64,000 nt of DNA from assembly GCF_000346485.2 (NCBI RefSeq), contig NZ_KQ976354.1:9506341-9570340 (forward strand), given 5' to 3'. The position numbers were made by a program, and so were the translations under genes. Every line of letters starts with the position of its first letter. Position 1 is the first letter of the stretch. Shown one piece after another: positions 45,286 through 53,466 of the stretch. The notes under the pieces are model-generated. The model was not told the DNA's origin. It searched no databases and worked only from the letters and a program-made list of their open reading frames with translations. Source of the stretch: Scytonema hofmannii PCC 7110. GTDB taxonomy: Bacteria > Cyanobacteriota > Cyanobacteriia > Cyanobacteriales > Nostocaceae.

Positions 45286-45702
45286 ATGTTGATGTTGTTC
45301 TGTGAGTCTTCTACCTTAAGAGTTCTCGTGGTCGATGACCACGAATTAACTCGTTTAACCTTGAAATTAGCGTTTTCTTGCCAAGAAAATATACAAGTGG
45401 TGGGTTTAGCTAGCAATGGTCAAGAAGCCATAGAATTGGTTGAACGCACTCACCCGGATGTGATCGTTCTAGATTTACAAATGCCAATTATGGATGGTTG
45501 GAGTGCATCTAGCCACATTAAAGCCATTTCTCCAAATACCCAGATCATTGCTTATTCCTCCGTCGAGGATGTTAAGTATCAAGATACCAAAGAAGTTGGT
45601 AGTCTTGATGCTTTTTGTAAAAAAGATGTACCCACAACGGAATTGATCGCTTTAGTAAGGCAATTAGGCAAGAAATCCGAAAATCGCTCCTTTGCCGATT
45701 AA
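45286..45702 (+). CDS. Single-domain response regulator (receiver)
   Basis: A 138-aa stand-alone CheY-like receiver. LRVLVVDDHELTR has the acidic pair, IVLDLQMPIMDG has the phospho-acceptor Asp, and FCKKD contains the conserved Lys. There is no output domain. The nearby histidine kinase at 39897 is a conceivable partner, but ppk1 lies between. A strong hairpin follows. Confidence 0.9.
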   Translation: MLMLFCESSTLRVLVVDDHELTRLTLKLAFSCQENIQVVGLASNGQEAIELVERTHPDVIVLDLQMPIMDGWSASSHIKAISPNTQIIAYSSVEDVKYQDTKEVGSLDAFCKKDVPTTELIALVRQLGKKSENRSFAD

Positions 45703-45780
45703 ATGATGCTGTATGTGTAACTTGGGAAATCAGCAACTCAATTGGAATTTGGTGTGTCAAAAAATGTTATTGATTGAGTA

Positions 45781-45828
45781 CGTCAGTAGAATTGCAATCT
45801 GACAATTTCTACTGACGCTAGTTTTACT
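45781..45828. terminator. Terminator between convergent receiver and small-protein genes
   Basis: CGTCAGTAGAA (45781-45791) pairs perfectly with TTCTACTGACG (45807-45817), followed by a T-rich tract (GTTTTACTTTT). It can serve the plus-strand receiver gene. Confidence 0.75.
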
Positions 45829-45845
45829 TTTAGAATCTATCGTAC

Positions 45846-46028
45846 TCAAATTATTTCGGTTTCGGGAAAAGTGCGTCTAAATTCATCAATTAAGTCATCC
45901 ATTTCTTCTAACGCTTGATTTACATCTACTCTTAAAGTTCCCAAATTAGGTTTTTCCAAAAGATTCAGCAGGTACTCACGTTTAGCTCTGACTAGGGTTA
46001 CTCTTTCTTTGAGTGTTTGTGCATCCAT
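45846..46028 (-). CDS. Small conserved helical protein (60 aa)
   Basis: A 60-aa protein, MDAQTLKERVTLVRAKREYL..., ending in FPETEII, predicted to be two amphipathic helices. It looks like a conserved cyanobacterial small protein. Clean ATG start; no known domain and no operon partners. Confidence 0.65.
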   Translation of the reverse strand: MDAQTLKERVTLVRAKREYLLNLLEKPNLGTLRVDVNQALEEMDDLIDEFRRTFPETEII

Positions 46029-46088
46029 TGTTGTGTTTTTATCTTCAAATACTATTCTTACTTTTAAAGTTAGCGCAAAAATCTGTAA

Positions 46089-46126
46089 ATAGGGAGTAGG
46101 GAGTGGGGAGTAGGGAGTAGGGGTTC
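46089..46126. repeat. AGTAGGG heptamer array
   Basis: AGTAGGG/AGTGGGG tandem units lie in the divergent intergenic region between the small protein and the DUF2854 gene. Confidence 0.9.
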
Positions 46127-46223
46127 TCCCCGTTGAAGCGCTTGCTCATGGGCATAGAGCTTGTGAATAGGCACTAAATAGTAGTACAAAAGAAATACTG
46201 GGAATTTGTACTATACACAAATC

Positions 46224-46775
46224 ATGTTACGCCAATTTTCTTTGGGAACGCTTGGGTTAACTGTCGGTGGGATTTTAACGATAATCGGCTTTGTGGCTTA
46301 TGCTACAGAGAATGCTACACTCAATCTTGTCGGATTTTTTTATGGGATTCCTCTTCTTTTGGGAGGACTCGCTCTCAAAGCTAACGAAATGCCACCTCTG
46401 CCTTTTAGTCAACCGACAACGCCACAAGTCTTGGCATTACGAGAGAAACAGGCAACTCCTACTCTAACTAAAATTCGCAAAGACTTGACGCGATATTGGT
46501 ACGGTCAAGATGCTCATTTCGATAAATCTCTGGAATTTTTGGGTCTTGGTTCTTCAGATGGAGATAGACCGGAAATATCAGGACTGAGAGAAACGGAAAT
46601 TAATGGAGCTTACGCCCTCATTTTGGAATTTGATTCGCCTTCCGTACCAATTGATTTATGGCAAAAAAAACAGGAAAAAATGACAAATTATTTTGGCCCC
46701 GGTATCGAGGTTGCAGTCACACAAACCGATTCAACTCAAATTGAGTTAGCTTTGGTTGTGAATTCAAAGGGTTAG
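46224..46775 (+). CDS. DUF2854 membrane protein
   Basis: A 183-aa protein with two N-terminal transmembrane helices (about 6-50, LGLTVGGILTIIGFVAYATENATLNLVGFFYGIPLLLGGLALKANE split by a short turn) and a cytoplasmic or lumenal domain. This is the DUF2854 family of cyanobacteria and plastids, function unknown. The ATG at 46224 is preferred over an upstream TTG at 46206. The TAG stop is the first triplet of a TTAGTTG array. Confidence 0.82.
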   Translation: MLRQFSLGTLGLTVGGILTIIGFVAYATENATLNLVGFFYGIPLLLGGLALKANEMPPLPFSQPTTPQVLALREKQATPTLTKIRKDLTRYWYGQDAHFDKSLEFLGLGSSDGDRPEISGLRETEINGAYALILEFDSPSVPIDLWQKKQEKMTNYFGPGIEVAVTQTDSTQIELALVVNSKG

Positions 46776-46807
46776 TAGTTAGTTGTTAGTTGTTAGTTGT
46801 TAGTTGT
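46773..46807. repeat. TTAGTTG array starting at the DUF2854 stop codon
   Basis: Five TTAGTTG units. The TAG stop codon (46773-46775) is part of the first unit. Confidence 0.92.
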
Positions 46808-46849
46808 AAATAATCATTAACCACAGGAGCATCCCATTTTGGCACTCTT

Positions 46850-46965
46850 ACCATTCTGCCCTCACCCCCAACCCCTCTCCCAGTTTGGGAGAGGGGAGTA
46901 AGCCATACTCTTATTCCCCTTCTCCCGTGGGGAGAAGGGGTTAGGGGATGAGGGTAAGTAAGGTT
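46850..46965. repeat. Palindromic CCCTCACCCCCAACCCC/GGGGTTAGGGGATGAGGG element
   Basis: A nested palindrome. CCTCTCCCAGTTTGGGAGAGG and CCCCTTCTCCCGTGGGGAGAAGGGG-type hairpins sit inside outer arms CCCTCACCCCCAACCCC and GGGGTTAGGGGATGAGGG. It is related to the repeat at 6600-6681. Confidence 0.85.
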
Positions 46966-47012
46966 TTTGCACATTTGGGATGCTCTCACTAACCACTAAC
47001 CACTAACAAAAT

Positions 47013-47273
47013 TTATTTTTCTAATCGAACTGCATACCATTGTAAATATTGACCAGGTCCAATATCTAATTCACAGCTTGTATCTATCAAATATTTTGCT
47101 TGTTCTTCGGGTAAATTGAACGCTCGCAAATCGGGCATTAGCTCTTCAGGTTCAATGTTTTGTAAAATACCTTGTAGCTTTTCAAGTAATTCTAACGCTG
47201 TCAAAAACTGCTCTGGTTGATTAGTTTCTAAAACCACAAAATAATCTTGACTATACATTAATGGGTCTGGCAT
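47013..47273 (-). CDS. Chlororespiratory reduction 7 (CRR7) family protein
   Basis: An 86-aa protein, MPDPLMYSQDYFVVLETNQPEQF..., ending in DTSCELDIGPGQYLQWYAVRLEK. It closely resembles the cyanobacterial CRR7 family, whose plant member helps assemble the chloroplast NDH-1 complex; its role in cyanobacteria is not settled. The start is ATG 47273; an upstream ATG frame (47321) would add 16 non-conserved residues. It is monocistronic. Confidence 0.78.
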   Translation of the reverse strand: MPDPLMYSQDYFVVLETNQPEQFLTALELLEKLQGILQNIEPEELMPDLRAFNLPEEQAKYLIDTSCELDIGPGQYLQWYAVRLEK

Positions 47274-47545
47274 ATAAACTAATATTGTAGGGCTTATTAT
47301 AATTTTACATTCTATCAACACGCTCTTGCGGTTCGCATAACATGTGAAGCGATCATCTTTACAATTCCATTATAAAAAATAAAAGCACGATACCTTAGTA
47401 ATTGGACATCCGTGGTTGGGAACTATAAAAGAAACCGCTTTTAACTTCAGTTTGTCAGTCAAGGCATGGTGTAGCGGTAGAGTGTAATTACCACTGTGTT
47501 ACAGCGTGTTATCTATTTTACAGAACGCTTTATGGAATGTAACTC

Positions 47546-48580
47546 ATGTCCGGCATAAGCCAATTTTCTATCTCCAACGACCCTCCTTTGATTCTTGTTG
47601 CTGACGATGATAAGACCATTCGGATGCTGTTGCGTGAAGTGATGGAAAAAGAAGGTTATCGTGTGGTGGATGTCTCTAATGGCAAACAGTGTCTGGAGAC
47701 ATTCACAACCGTCAAGCCAGACCTCATTTTGTTAGATGCTGTTATGCCAGTTATGGATGGCTTTACTTGTTGCAAGCAACTGACTCAGTTGTCCAGAACT
47801 CTTTTTGCTTCAAGTCTTGTTCACTCTATGCCCGGTTTCTCTTTTGGTAATAGTACGATTTCAAGACTGTGCGATCGCATTCCTATTTTAATGATTACAG
47901 GTTTAGAAGATTCTGAATCAGTAGACCGGGCTTTTGAGGCAGGAGCAAGCGATTATGTAACCAAACCAATTAATTGGGCAGTGTTACGCCAACGGGTTAA
48001 AAGACTGCTACAGCAAGCACAACTTTACAAACAGTTAGAGGCAGTGACCCAAGCTTTACAAGAACTCGCTAATGTTGATGGCTTAACTGGGGTTGCAAAT
48101 CGCCGTCGTTTCGACCAATATTTAAACGCTCAGTGGTTGAACTCGGTAGAGGAACAATTGCCGTTATCTTTAATATTATGCGATATAGATTATTTTAAAC
48201 TTTACAATGATAGGTACGGTCACATAACAGGAGACTCCTGTTTGCGAAAAGTTGCAACCGTCCTCAGTCGTACATCTGAGAAAAATCAGGATTTGGTAGC
48301 GCGTTACGGTGGTGAAGAATTTGCTGTGATTATGCCTAACACCCATGTAACTCGCGCAGTTCACGTTGCAGCTGCCATGCAAGCGGGCGTTAGGGAGCTT
48401 GAAATTGAGCATACTGAATCTACTGTCAGCCACTTCATTACCCTAAGTATAGGAGTGGCAATGACGGTTCCCAAGTTTGAATCTTCTCCAACCACTTTAA
48501 TTATGGCGGCAGATAAGGCTCTTTACCAAGCGAAAGCAGAGGGGCGCAATCGGATTATTCTCAAGCAATTGAATTGTTGA
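47546..48580 (+). CDS. Response regulator with GGDEF diguanylate cyclase domain
   Basis: A 344-aa PleD-like protein. The receiver (about 14-150) has the acidic triad VADDDK and phospho-Asp D64 (LLDAVMP), with an unusual extra loop of about 25 residues near 77-105 before RIPILMITG. The GGDEF domain has ARYGGEEF as active site, so it should make cyclic di-GMP. The inhibitory I-site reads KNQD instead of RxxD. Cyclic di-GMP could activate the PilZ domain of BcsA in this window, though the genes are 38 kb apart. Confidence 0.9.
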   Translation: MSGISQFSISNDPPLILVADDDKTIRMLLREVMEKEGYRVVDVSNGKQCLETFTTVKPDLILLDAVMPVMDGFTCCKQLTQLSRTLFASSLVHSMPGFSFGNSTISRLCDRIPILMITGLEDSESVDRAFEAGASDYVTKPINWAVLRQRVKRLLQQAQLYKQLEAVTQALQELANVDGLTGVANRRRFDQYLNAQWLNSVEEQLPLSLILCDIDYFKLYNDRYGHITGDSCLRKVATVLSRTSEKNQDLVARYGGEEFAVIMPNTHVTRAVHVAAAMQAGVRELEIEHTESTVSHFITLSIGVAMTVPKFESSPTTLIMAADKALYQAKAEGRNRIILKQLNC

Positions 48581-48614
48581 GGGATTTTCAACCAAACAGT
48601 ATCTCAAAATATTT

Positions 48615-48672
48615 TGTGGTGCGGGCATCCTGCCCGCCATTGAAACAGAACAGGCAGGATGCCCGTTCCACA
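48615..48672. terminator. Long inverted repeat between convergent GGDEF and phoD genes
   Basis: TGTGGTGCGGGCATCCTGCC and GGCAGGATGCCCGTTCCACA are 20-base arms with very few mismatches around an 18-base loop. It is a GGGCATCCTGCCC-type dispersed repeat placed between two convergent stops; probably a bidirectional 3' structure. Confidence 0.7.
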
Positions 48673-48727
48673 TTCCGGTAGATTAATTTAGGATTTGCAG
48701 GAGTAGGTAAAGCTCAAGTCCACCAAC

Positions 48728-50302
48728 TTAAACACGTTCAGCCCCTGGTTGCCTGTTTTGAACAACAAAGGTCGCTAAAGTGCTAATGGCTGCGTTTTGT
48801 TCCCGAATTGTGGAAACGACTCGGTAGTCCGCCAGCCAAGTATCTTGTGTGAGAGAACAACGAACGTAACCTCGATTTTTGCCGTCGAAGAATTTAGTGT
48901 GGGGATTGGCAGGTAATGCTGCTACAACTGGGGGAATAAAGGCATCGGGGAAGTCAGAGGAGATTGAAGTACCTACAAACTCAGTCCCAACAGTAGCTGA
49001 GTGTGGGTTGTTGAAATCAGCTTTTAGATCGTGTACCCAACTGGAATGGATATCACCAGTTATGACAATTGGGTTACGGATATGTTCTTTTTGGAAAAAT
49101 TCTAATAGCCTATTACGTGCAGCTACGTAACCATCCCACTGATCCAAGTTAAACAATTCTTGACTTGGAGTCGGGTCGAAGTCAAACTGTGCCAACATGG
49201 TTTGTTGAGCAATGACGTTCCAGCGAGATTGGGACTCACGCAAACCGCGTAAAAGCCACTCTTCTTGTTCTGTACCTGTCATAGTCGCATTTGAAGCGAA
49301 AGCCTCAGAACAACGGGGTTTTAATCCGTCATCGCAGGGCTGATCTGTACGGTACTGACGGGTATCTAGTACGTTAAACTCGGCAATGTTTCCAAAGGTG
49401 AAGCGCCGATAAAGCTGTAAATTTGAACTTTTTGGCAGTGATGACCGACGCAGGGGCATATGCTCGTAGTAAGCTTGATAAGCATTAGCTCTGCGAGTCA
49501 CAAATGCTTCTGGATCTTGATTTTCTTCCGGAATCAAATTAGCGTAGTTGTTTTCTACTTCGTGGTCATCCCAGGTGACTATCCAGGGAAAAGCAGCATG
49601 AGCCGCTTGTAAGTTGGGATCGGTTTTGTAAAGGGCGTGGCGGTTTCGGTAGTCGGCAAGAGTGACAATTTCTGGACTGTTATGTTGACGCAGTCCCCCT
49701 GGTTGAGGACCGTACTCATAAATGTAGTCACCTAAATGAACGACTAAATCCAAGTCTTCTTTGGCTAGGTGCTGGTAAGCTGTGTAATAACCGTTTTGCC
49801 AATCCTGACAGTTAGCAAAGGCAAAGCGCAACTTATCAACACGAGCATTATATGCTGGGGCTGTACGGGTACGACCAATAGGGCTAACTTCATTACTTAC
49901 CTTGAATTGATACCAGTACCAACGGTCAGGCTGTAACCCGCGTACATCCACATGAACTGAGTGTGCAAAGTTGGGGGTTGCCAGCACCGTGCCTTTTCGC
50001 ACGACTTCTTTCATATTTTCATCTAGGGCAACTTGCCATTGCACTGGCATATTAACAGATGGTATTCCACCTCCATTTAACGGATCGCTTGCCAATCGAG
50101 TCCACAGCACTACACTATCTGGTAGGGGATCGCCGGAAGCTATACCCAGACTGAAGGGGTAGGCAGAAAAACTAGGTCGTGCTAAAACACTCTGATTCCA
50201 CTGAGTTGCGATCGCGCCTGCGGTTATTGCACCAGCACCAACTAACAAGCTCCGTCGCTTGACTCTACTAGATAGCAAGCGATCGAAATGAAAACGCTCC
50301 AT
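48728..50302 (-). CDS. phoD: Alkaline phosphatase PhoD family, Tat-exported
   Basis: A 524-aa secreted phosphodiesterase/phosphatase. The twin-arginine signal KRRSLLVGAGAITAGAI is at 15-31. The PhoD_N domain (about 45-140, FSLGIASGDPLPDSVVLWTRL) is followed by the metallophosphatase domain, with FANCQDWQNGYYTAY, DLVVHLGDYIYEYG, VTWDDHEVENNY and ITGDIHSSW. PhoD enzymes bind Ca/Fe and release phosphate from organic phosphate under Pi limitation. A Pho-box cannot be assigned by eye. It converges with the GGDEF gene. Confidence 0.95.
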   Translation of the reverse strand: MERFHFDRLLSSRVKRRSLLVGAGAITAGAIATQWNQSVLARPSFSAYPFSLGIASGDPLPDSVVLWTRLASDPLNGGGIPSVNMPVQWQVALDENMKEVVRKGTVLATPNFAHSVHVDVRGLQPDRWYWYQFKVSNEVSPIGRTRTAPAYNARVDKLRFAFANCQDWQNGYYTAYQHLAKEDLDLVVHLGDYIYEYGPQPGGLRQHNSPEIVTLADYRNRHALYKTDPNLQAAHAAFPWIVTWDDHEVENNYANLIPEENQDPEAFVTRRANAYQAYYEHMPLRRSSLPKSSNLQLYRRFTFGNIAEFNVLDTRQYRTDQPCDDGLKPRCSEAFASNATMTGTEQEEWLLRGLRESQSRWNVIAQQTMLAQFDFDPTPSQELFNLDQWDGYVAARNRLLEFFQKEHIRNPIVITGDIHSSWVHDLKADFNNPHSATVGTEFVGTSISSDFPDAFIPPVVAALPANPHTKFFDGKNRGYVRCSLTQDTWLADYRVVSTIREQNAAISTLATFVVQNRQPGAERV

Positions 50303-50578
50303 ATGTATTTTTTATTATGAATTTTGAAGAGACGGAATAAGCGGTTACAGACGCGGATTTGATATAAAACCCAGCTGAATGTTGCAAGATTAAATTACCA
50401 ACTAAGTATTAAGTCACTATTAAGAGGTTATTAATCTTGTAATAAATACTGTTTGTGTATTCGTAGTAAAAAACTTAAGAGATTTCCAAAGAATAAATTA
50501 TTTCTTGTGGGATGGGCGTCCTCGCCCGTCCTCTAAAATTGTCAAGCCCACAAAATTATTTACAATCCCTACCCTTAA

Positions 50579-50650
50579 AGCCGATGACGGGATTTGAACC
50601 CGTGACCTGCTGATTACGAATCAGCTGCTCTACCGCTGAGCCACATCGGC
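50579..50650 (-). tRNA. tRNA-Thr (anticodon CGT)
   Basis: A complete 72-nt cloverleaf on the minus strand. The acceptor pairs GCCGATG/CATCGGC, the D stem GCTC/GAGC, the anticodon stem GCTGA/TCAGC with loop TTCGTAA (anticodon CGT, reading ACG), and the T stem ACGGG/CCCGT with loop TTCAAAT. The discriminator base is U. CCA is not encoded. Confidence 0.95.
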
Positions 50651-50684
50651 ATACATAATACAAGATTATAGCAGTATTTACATC

Positions 50685-50948
50685 ATGGTAGACCCCAACA
50701 GCAAAAATCGCATGAAATCCGAGCAATACGCCCGCTTAAAAGCAGAGGCTGCAGCTCCCTATCGAGGTTTGCGGATGTTTATTTACATCGCTTGTGGTGC
50801 CTCTGGTTTTATTGGCTTGTTTATCTTCCTAACACAGTTATTAGCTGGACGGGATGTTGAAAGCGCTTTACCTAATTTAGCGCTTCAAATAGGAATAGTT
50901 GCCTTGATGGTTTTTCTTTGGCGCTGGGAGCAACGCCGCCAAAAGTAG
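50685..50948 (+). CDS. DUF3493 small membrane protein
   Basis: An 87-aa protein of the DUF3493 family found in cyanobacteria and plastids. A cytoplasmic N-terminus (AEAAAPYRGLRMF) precedes two transmembrane helices (about 32-50 and 66-80) and a basic tail WRWEQRRQK. Its function is not firmly established. It begins 35 bases from the divergent tRNA-Thr and lies at the edge of the IS605-type element. Confidence 0.85.
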   Translation: MVDPNSKNRMKSEQYARLKAEAAAPYRGLRMFIYIACGASGFIGLFIFLTQLLAGRDVESALPNLALQIGIVALMVFLWRWEQRRQK

Positions 50949-50974
50949 GACGTGGAAAACACTTTCTAACTGTC

Positions 50975-51130
50975 TTGACGCCTCCCCTGCCTGAAGGCGA
51001 GGGGATTCTTTTCGCTCAAGCCGTCTTTGGCAGAGGCTGCTTACTCGCAACGTGCCAAAGATGTAGCCTGACTGGAGCCGTCAAAGTCTCCCTACACACT
51101 CCGTCAAGGTTTATACCCAACATCGTGTTT
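50975..51130 (-). ncRNA. Predicted omega-RNA region of TnpB (right end)
   Basis: In IS200/IS605 elements the guide RNA that programs TnpB comes from the 3' end of tnpB and the adjacent end of the element. Here that is the minus strand from about 51130 through the end hairpin at 50984-51004; the guide would be the flanking DNA beyond about 50974. The call rests on position and hairpin only. Confidence 0.35.
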
Positions 51131-52335
51131 ACTTTACGCAGAATATTAGCAGCACCGTTACAATCTGCGTTGATATACCAATTTTTATTTCCAGTACGGT
51201 ACAATCCCCGCTTCACTCTTTTCCCAGATGGTTTATAGCCTATGGGTTTCTCACCATGTTTCGGCAATTCGTCACCATCAAAGAATGAAGATTTTGAAGT
51301 GTACGCTTCTTCAGTTTCTACAAAATCAATACCGTGCAGTTTGCACAGCTGTTCAATCCGATCTTTCAATTTAGCCGTGGGTATTTGGACAAAAGACTGA
51401 TTGCCTTTCTTGCCCATATCAACTCTCTGTTTTTGTCCTGGGTTCCACCCAAATACAATTGTCCCAATGCTTTGTTTTAAGCAATGGTCAATCACAATAC
51501 GAGATGCTTTGTTAACCGCATCTCGCATTTGTCGGTTGCGTTTCTCGGTGATGCTCGCAAGATGTTTACTCCAAAAACCTTGAGGTTTACCTTCTTTCAA
51601 AGTTGCAACCTGTTTATTAAACCATTGATTAAGCGATTTGATATGCAACCCGTCAACAATGAACGAAGTCCCAATATTAGACACACAGGTTAGCCAGTTA
51701 TTTTTACCGTGGTCAATACCCAGCGCTTTCATTTTGTCGAGCTTAACGGCATCTGGAGACTTTGCCGCATAGGAGTAGGCAGCGTAGAACTCCCCGTTTC
51801 TGGGAACAATAGTTAGTTCTCTAATTTGTTCTGGGTCAATGTTTGTCGGAGTAGGAAGAAACAGTTCGCTTATTCCTTCCAAGGTTTTCAATTCAGCCCC
51901 TAAAGGAATACGAACAAACGAAATTCCTAAATCAAAAGTAAGTGCTTGCTTTGGGTATGAGACTTGAAACAGCCCTCCTTTTTTCCTATAGCTAGGCGGT
52001 TTTGGCTCTGAATTTAAATGCGGCAATTCCCCTCTACGCCACATAGGAAGCAGTTCTTTGAAGCTTTTAAATCCTTCAGCGACAGATTTTAATGTTTGTT
52101 GTGCTGACTGAGAATAGAGCAGTTTATAGTTAAGCTCTTCCTTCAAATCATGCGCCATTTGCTCATAAGGCACGCTTGGTAAGTTGCCAGGATGAGTTAG
52201 CTTGTGGTTCTGATTAATGTAATAGATAGCTTGATTCCAGAGACTGTTGGAACGCTTACAGATAAATTCCAGAATGTTTGTCTCAAACTGGGGTAGTTTA
52301 ATGCGAATGAGTTGAGTTTGTATGAGTTCTGCCAA
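51016..52335 (-). CDS. tnpB: IS605-type TnpB, RNA-guided endonuclease
   Basis: A 439-aa TnpB. RuvC residues are visible as LGIDHGKNNWLT (Asp), FVETEEAY (Glu) and NADCNGAANIL (Asp). The usual CxxC...CxxC zinc ribbon between the last two is absent: the stretch SKSSFFDGDELPKHGEK through RTGNKNWYINAD has no cysteine pairs. The start is a TTG at 52335, supported by AAAGGAG 9 bases upstream. TnpB is a nuclease guided by an RNA from the element end that helps retain the element. It appears full length and open. Confidence 0.9.
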   Translation of the reverse strand: MAELIQTQLIRIKLPQFETNILEFICKRSNSLWNQAIYYINQNHKLTHPGNLPSVPYEQMAHDLKEELNYKLLYSQSAQQTLKSVAEGFKSFKELLPMWRRGELPHLNSEPKPPSYRKKGGLFQVSYPKQALTFDLGISFVRIPLGAELKTLEGISELFLPTPTNIDPEQIRELTIVPRNGEFYAAYSYAAKSPDAVKLDKMKALGIDHGKNNWLTCVSNIGTSFIVDGLHIKSLNQWFNKQVATLKEGKPQGFWSKHLASITEKRNRQMRDAVNKASRIVIDHCLKQSIGTIVFGWNPGQKQRVDMGKKGNQSFVQIPTAKLKDRIEQLCKLHGIDFVETEEAYTSKSSFFDGDELPKHGEKPIGYKPSGKRVKRGLYRTGNKNWYINADCNGAANILRKVNTMLGINLDGVCRETLTAPVRLHLWHVASKQPLPKTA

Positions 52336-52370
52336 AAATTAAATCTCCTTTATTGTTGGCACAATTGTTT

Positions 52371-52391
52371 TATTATACAATAGCTGTATAC
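52371..52391. promoter_or_regulatory. Inverted repeat between divergent tnpB and tnpA
   Basis: TATACA (52374-52379) and TGTATA (52385-52390) form a palindrome in the 83-base gap between the divergent start codons, with TATTAT beside it. It could hold overlapping promoters or a regulator site. Confidence 0.4.
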
Positions 52392-52418
52392 AACAACGCA
52401 ACCTTGAATTCCGGATAT

Positions 52419-52823
52419 ATGGCTAAATTTTCTCCTGACGAGTACAGACACGAAGGGAATGCAGTCTCACTACTCAACTACCATTTCGTTTTCATTCCTA
52501 AGCGTAGAAAAAAAGTATTAGTTGGTCGTATAGCTGAAAGACTACAAGAAATTATTTGTGATGTTTGCAACGAAAACCGATGGAAGATTGTGGCAATGGA
52601 AATTATGCCTGACCACGTGCATCTATTTATTAATGCTAAACCTACCGACAACCCGTCCTTGATTATGAATCGTGTTAAAGGAAGAGCATCTCATTTCTTG
52701 CGTAAAGAGTTTCCTGAATTACTTAAACTCCCTACTTTATGGACTCCCAGCTATTTTGTTTCAACTGCTGGTAATATTTGTACGGAAACCGTGAAGCGGT
52801 ATATTGCACAACAGAGAGAATAG
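52419..52823 (+). CDS. tnpA: IS200-type TnpA, HUH/Y1 transposase
   Basis: A 134-aa single-strand transposase. PDHVHLFI holds the HUH motif; WTPSYFVSTAGNICTETVKRYIAQQ has the C-terminal helix that carries the catalytic Tyr. It cuts and rejoins single-stranded hairpin ends. The ATG at 52419 (MAKFSPDEYRHEG) is preferred over an upstream start at 52353, which adds non-conserved residues. It is intact, so the element may be active. Confidence 0.92.
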   Translation: MAKFSPDEYRHEGNAVSLLNYHFVFIPKRRKKVLVGRIAERLQEIICDVCNENRWKIVAMEIMPDHVHLFINAKPTDNPSLIMNRVKGRASHFLRKEFPELLKLPTLWTPSYFVSTAGNICTETVKRYIAQQRE

Positions 52824-52882
52824 CGAAAGTACCTGCACCCTAAAGGGTGCTTGCGGCTTTCATCCGGGAGACCAAGCTCTTA

Positions 52883-52960
52883 AAAAATGGGGAAACCCTC
52901 AAACCCCTTAACTGTCTAGAGGTAGTGCAGGATATCCATAAATAGGGTTTCCCCATTTTT
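52883..52960. repeat. 17-bp perfect inverted repeat beside the IS element
   Basis: AAAAATGGGGAAACCCT (52883-52899) and AGGGTTTCCCCATTTTT (52944-52960) are exact complements around a 44-base loop; the right arm ends in a T-run. It could be a terminator, or a small palindromic element next to the IS edge. Confidence 0.85.
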
Positions 52961-53327
52961 CTTGCCCAATTCCAGCCCTTGTCTAAAGCACAGATGTATC
53001 TCTCCGCCACGCTCCGAGCTACATCTTCAAGGGTTTTCAGCCGTTTTCCTTATAAAGGTTAATTTTTGAACTTTTTTCTTCTTTTTGAGTCTGAGTTTAC
53101 ACTGCTATTTCACAAGCAGCTTAACAATAGTATACATTGGACAACAAAAAGACAGAAAAAATTAAAAAAATATTAGGAAATCTGGAAATCGAAAAAATTC
53201 TGAGAAACTAGTATTTAATCAAACGGGGTCAGCTTATATAAAGACCTTGAATATAAATGCAAAGTAAGAAGAGGGTCATTCAAAATTTTCAAGACCCTAA
53301 TGTTAAGAAAAAATAATAAATGCTAAG

Positions 53328-53364
53328 TGCCAGAACCAACAATTTGTTAGTTCTGGCATTTTTT
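53328..53364. terminator. Bidirectional terminator hairpin
   Basis: TGCCAGAACCAAC (53328-53340) pairs with GTTAGTTCTGGCA (53346-53358), one mismatch, 5-base loop, followed by TTTTTT on the plus strand. The minus-strand beta-helix gene ends 109 bases away. No plus-strand gene lies within 500 bases, so an unrecognised short RNA between 53050 and 53330 is possible. Confidence 0.7.
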
Positions 53365-53379
53365 ACAATAGTTAGTGGA

Positions 53380-53456
53380 TATTTGTTAGTGGATAGTTGT
53401 TAGTAGATAGTAGATAGTAGTTAACGACTAACAACTAACGACTAACAACTAACAAC
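53380..53456. repeat. TTAGTGG/TAGATAG and CTAACAA heptamer repeats
   Basis: Units in one orientation (GTTAGTGGATA, TAGTAGATAG) face units in the other (ACTAACAACTAACG), giving a potential long stem. The array ends about 9 bases beyond the stop of the minus-strand gene. Confidence 0.85.
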
Positions 53457-53466
53457 TAACCCTAAT

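Larger units (their letters stand above)
50974..52880. mobile_element. IS200/IS605-family insertion sequence with divergent tnpB and tnpA
   Basis: The core is tnpB (minus) and tnpA (plus) in the divergent IS605 arrangement. The tnpB-side end has a hairpin (CCCCTGCC/GGCGAGGGG, 50984-51004) just after the tnpB stop, followed by a TCAAG-like end near 50974. The tnpA-side end has a GCACCC/GGGTGC hairpin at 52834-52849. Such elements have subterminal hairpins, not inverted repeats. The exact cleavage points are not determined, so the outer limits are approximate. Confidence 0.8.
52824..53466. other. Intergenic region after the IS element
   Basis: Contents: the tnpA-side IS hairpin (52834-52849), an inverted repeat (52883-52960), an AT-rich stretch with no ORF, a terminator hairpin (53328-53364), and a TTAGTTG-type repeat (53380-53456). 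Confidence 0.6.

Noticed and set aside
46786-46989. 67-aa minus-strand ORF
   Set aside because: Composed of palindromic repeat DNA (PHPLTPSPHGRRG), a common false gene.
47466-47530. tRNA-like D-arm sequence (GTAGCGGTAGAG)
   Set aside because: No acceptor stem, anticodon arm or T-loop can be assembled; treated as leader DNA. A TGTAA/TTACA inverted repeat is present but unassigned.
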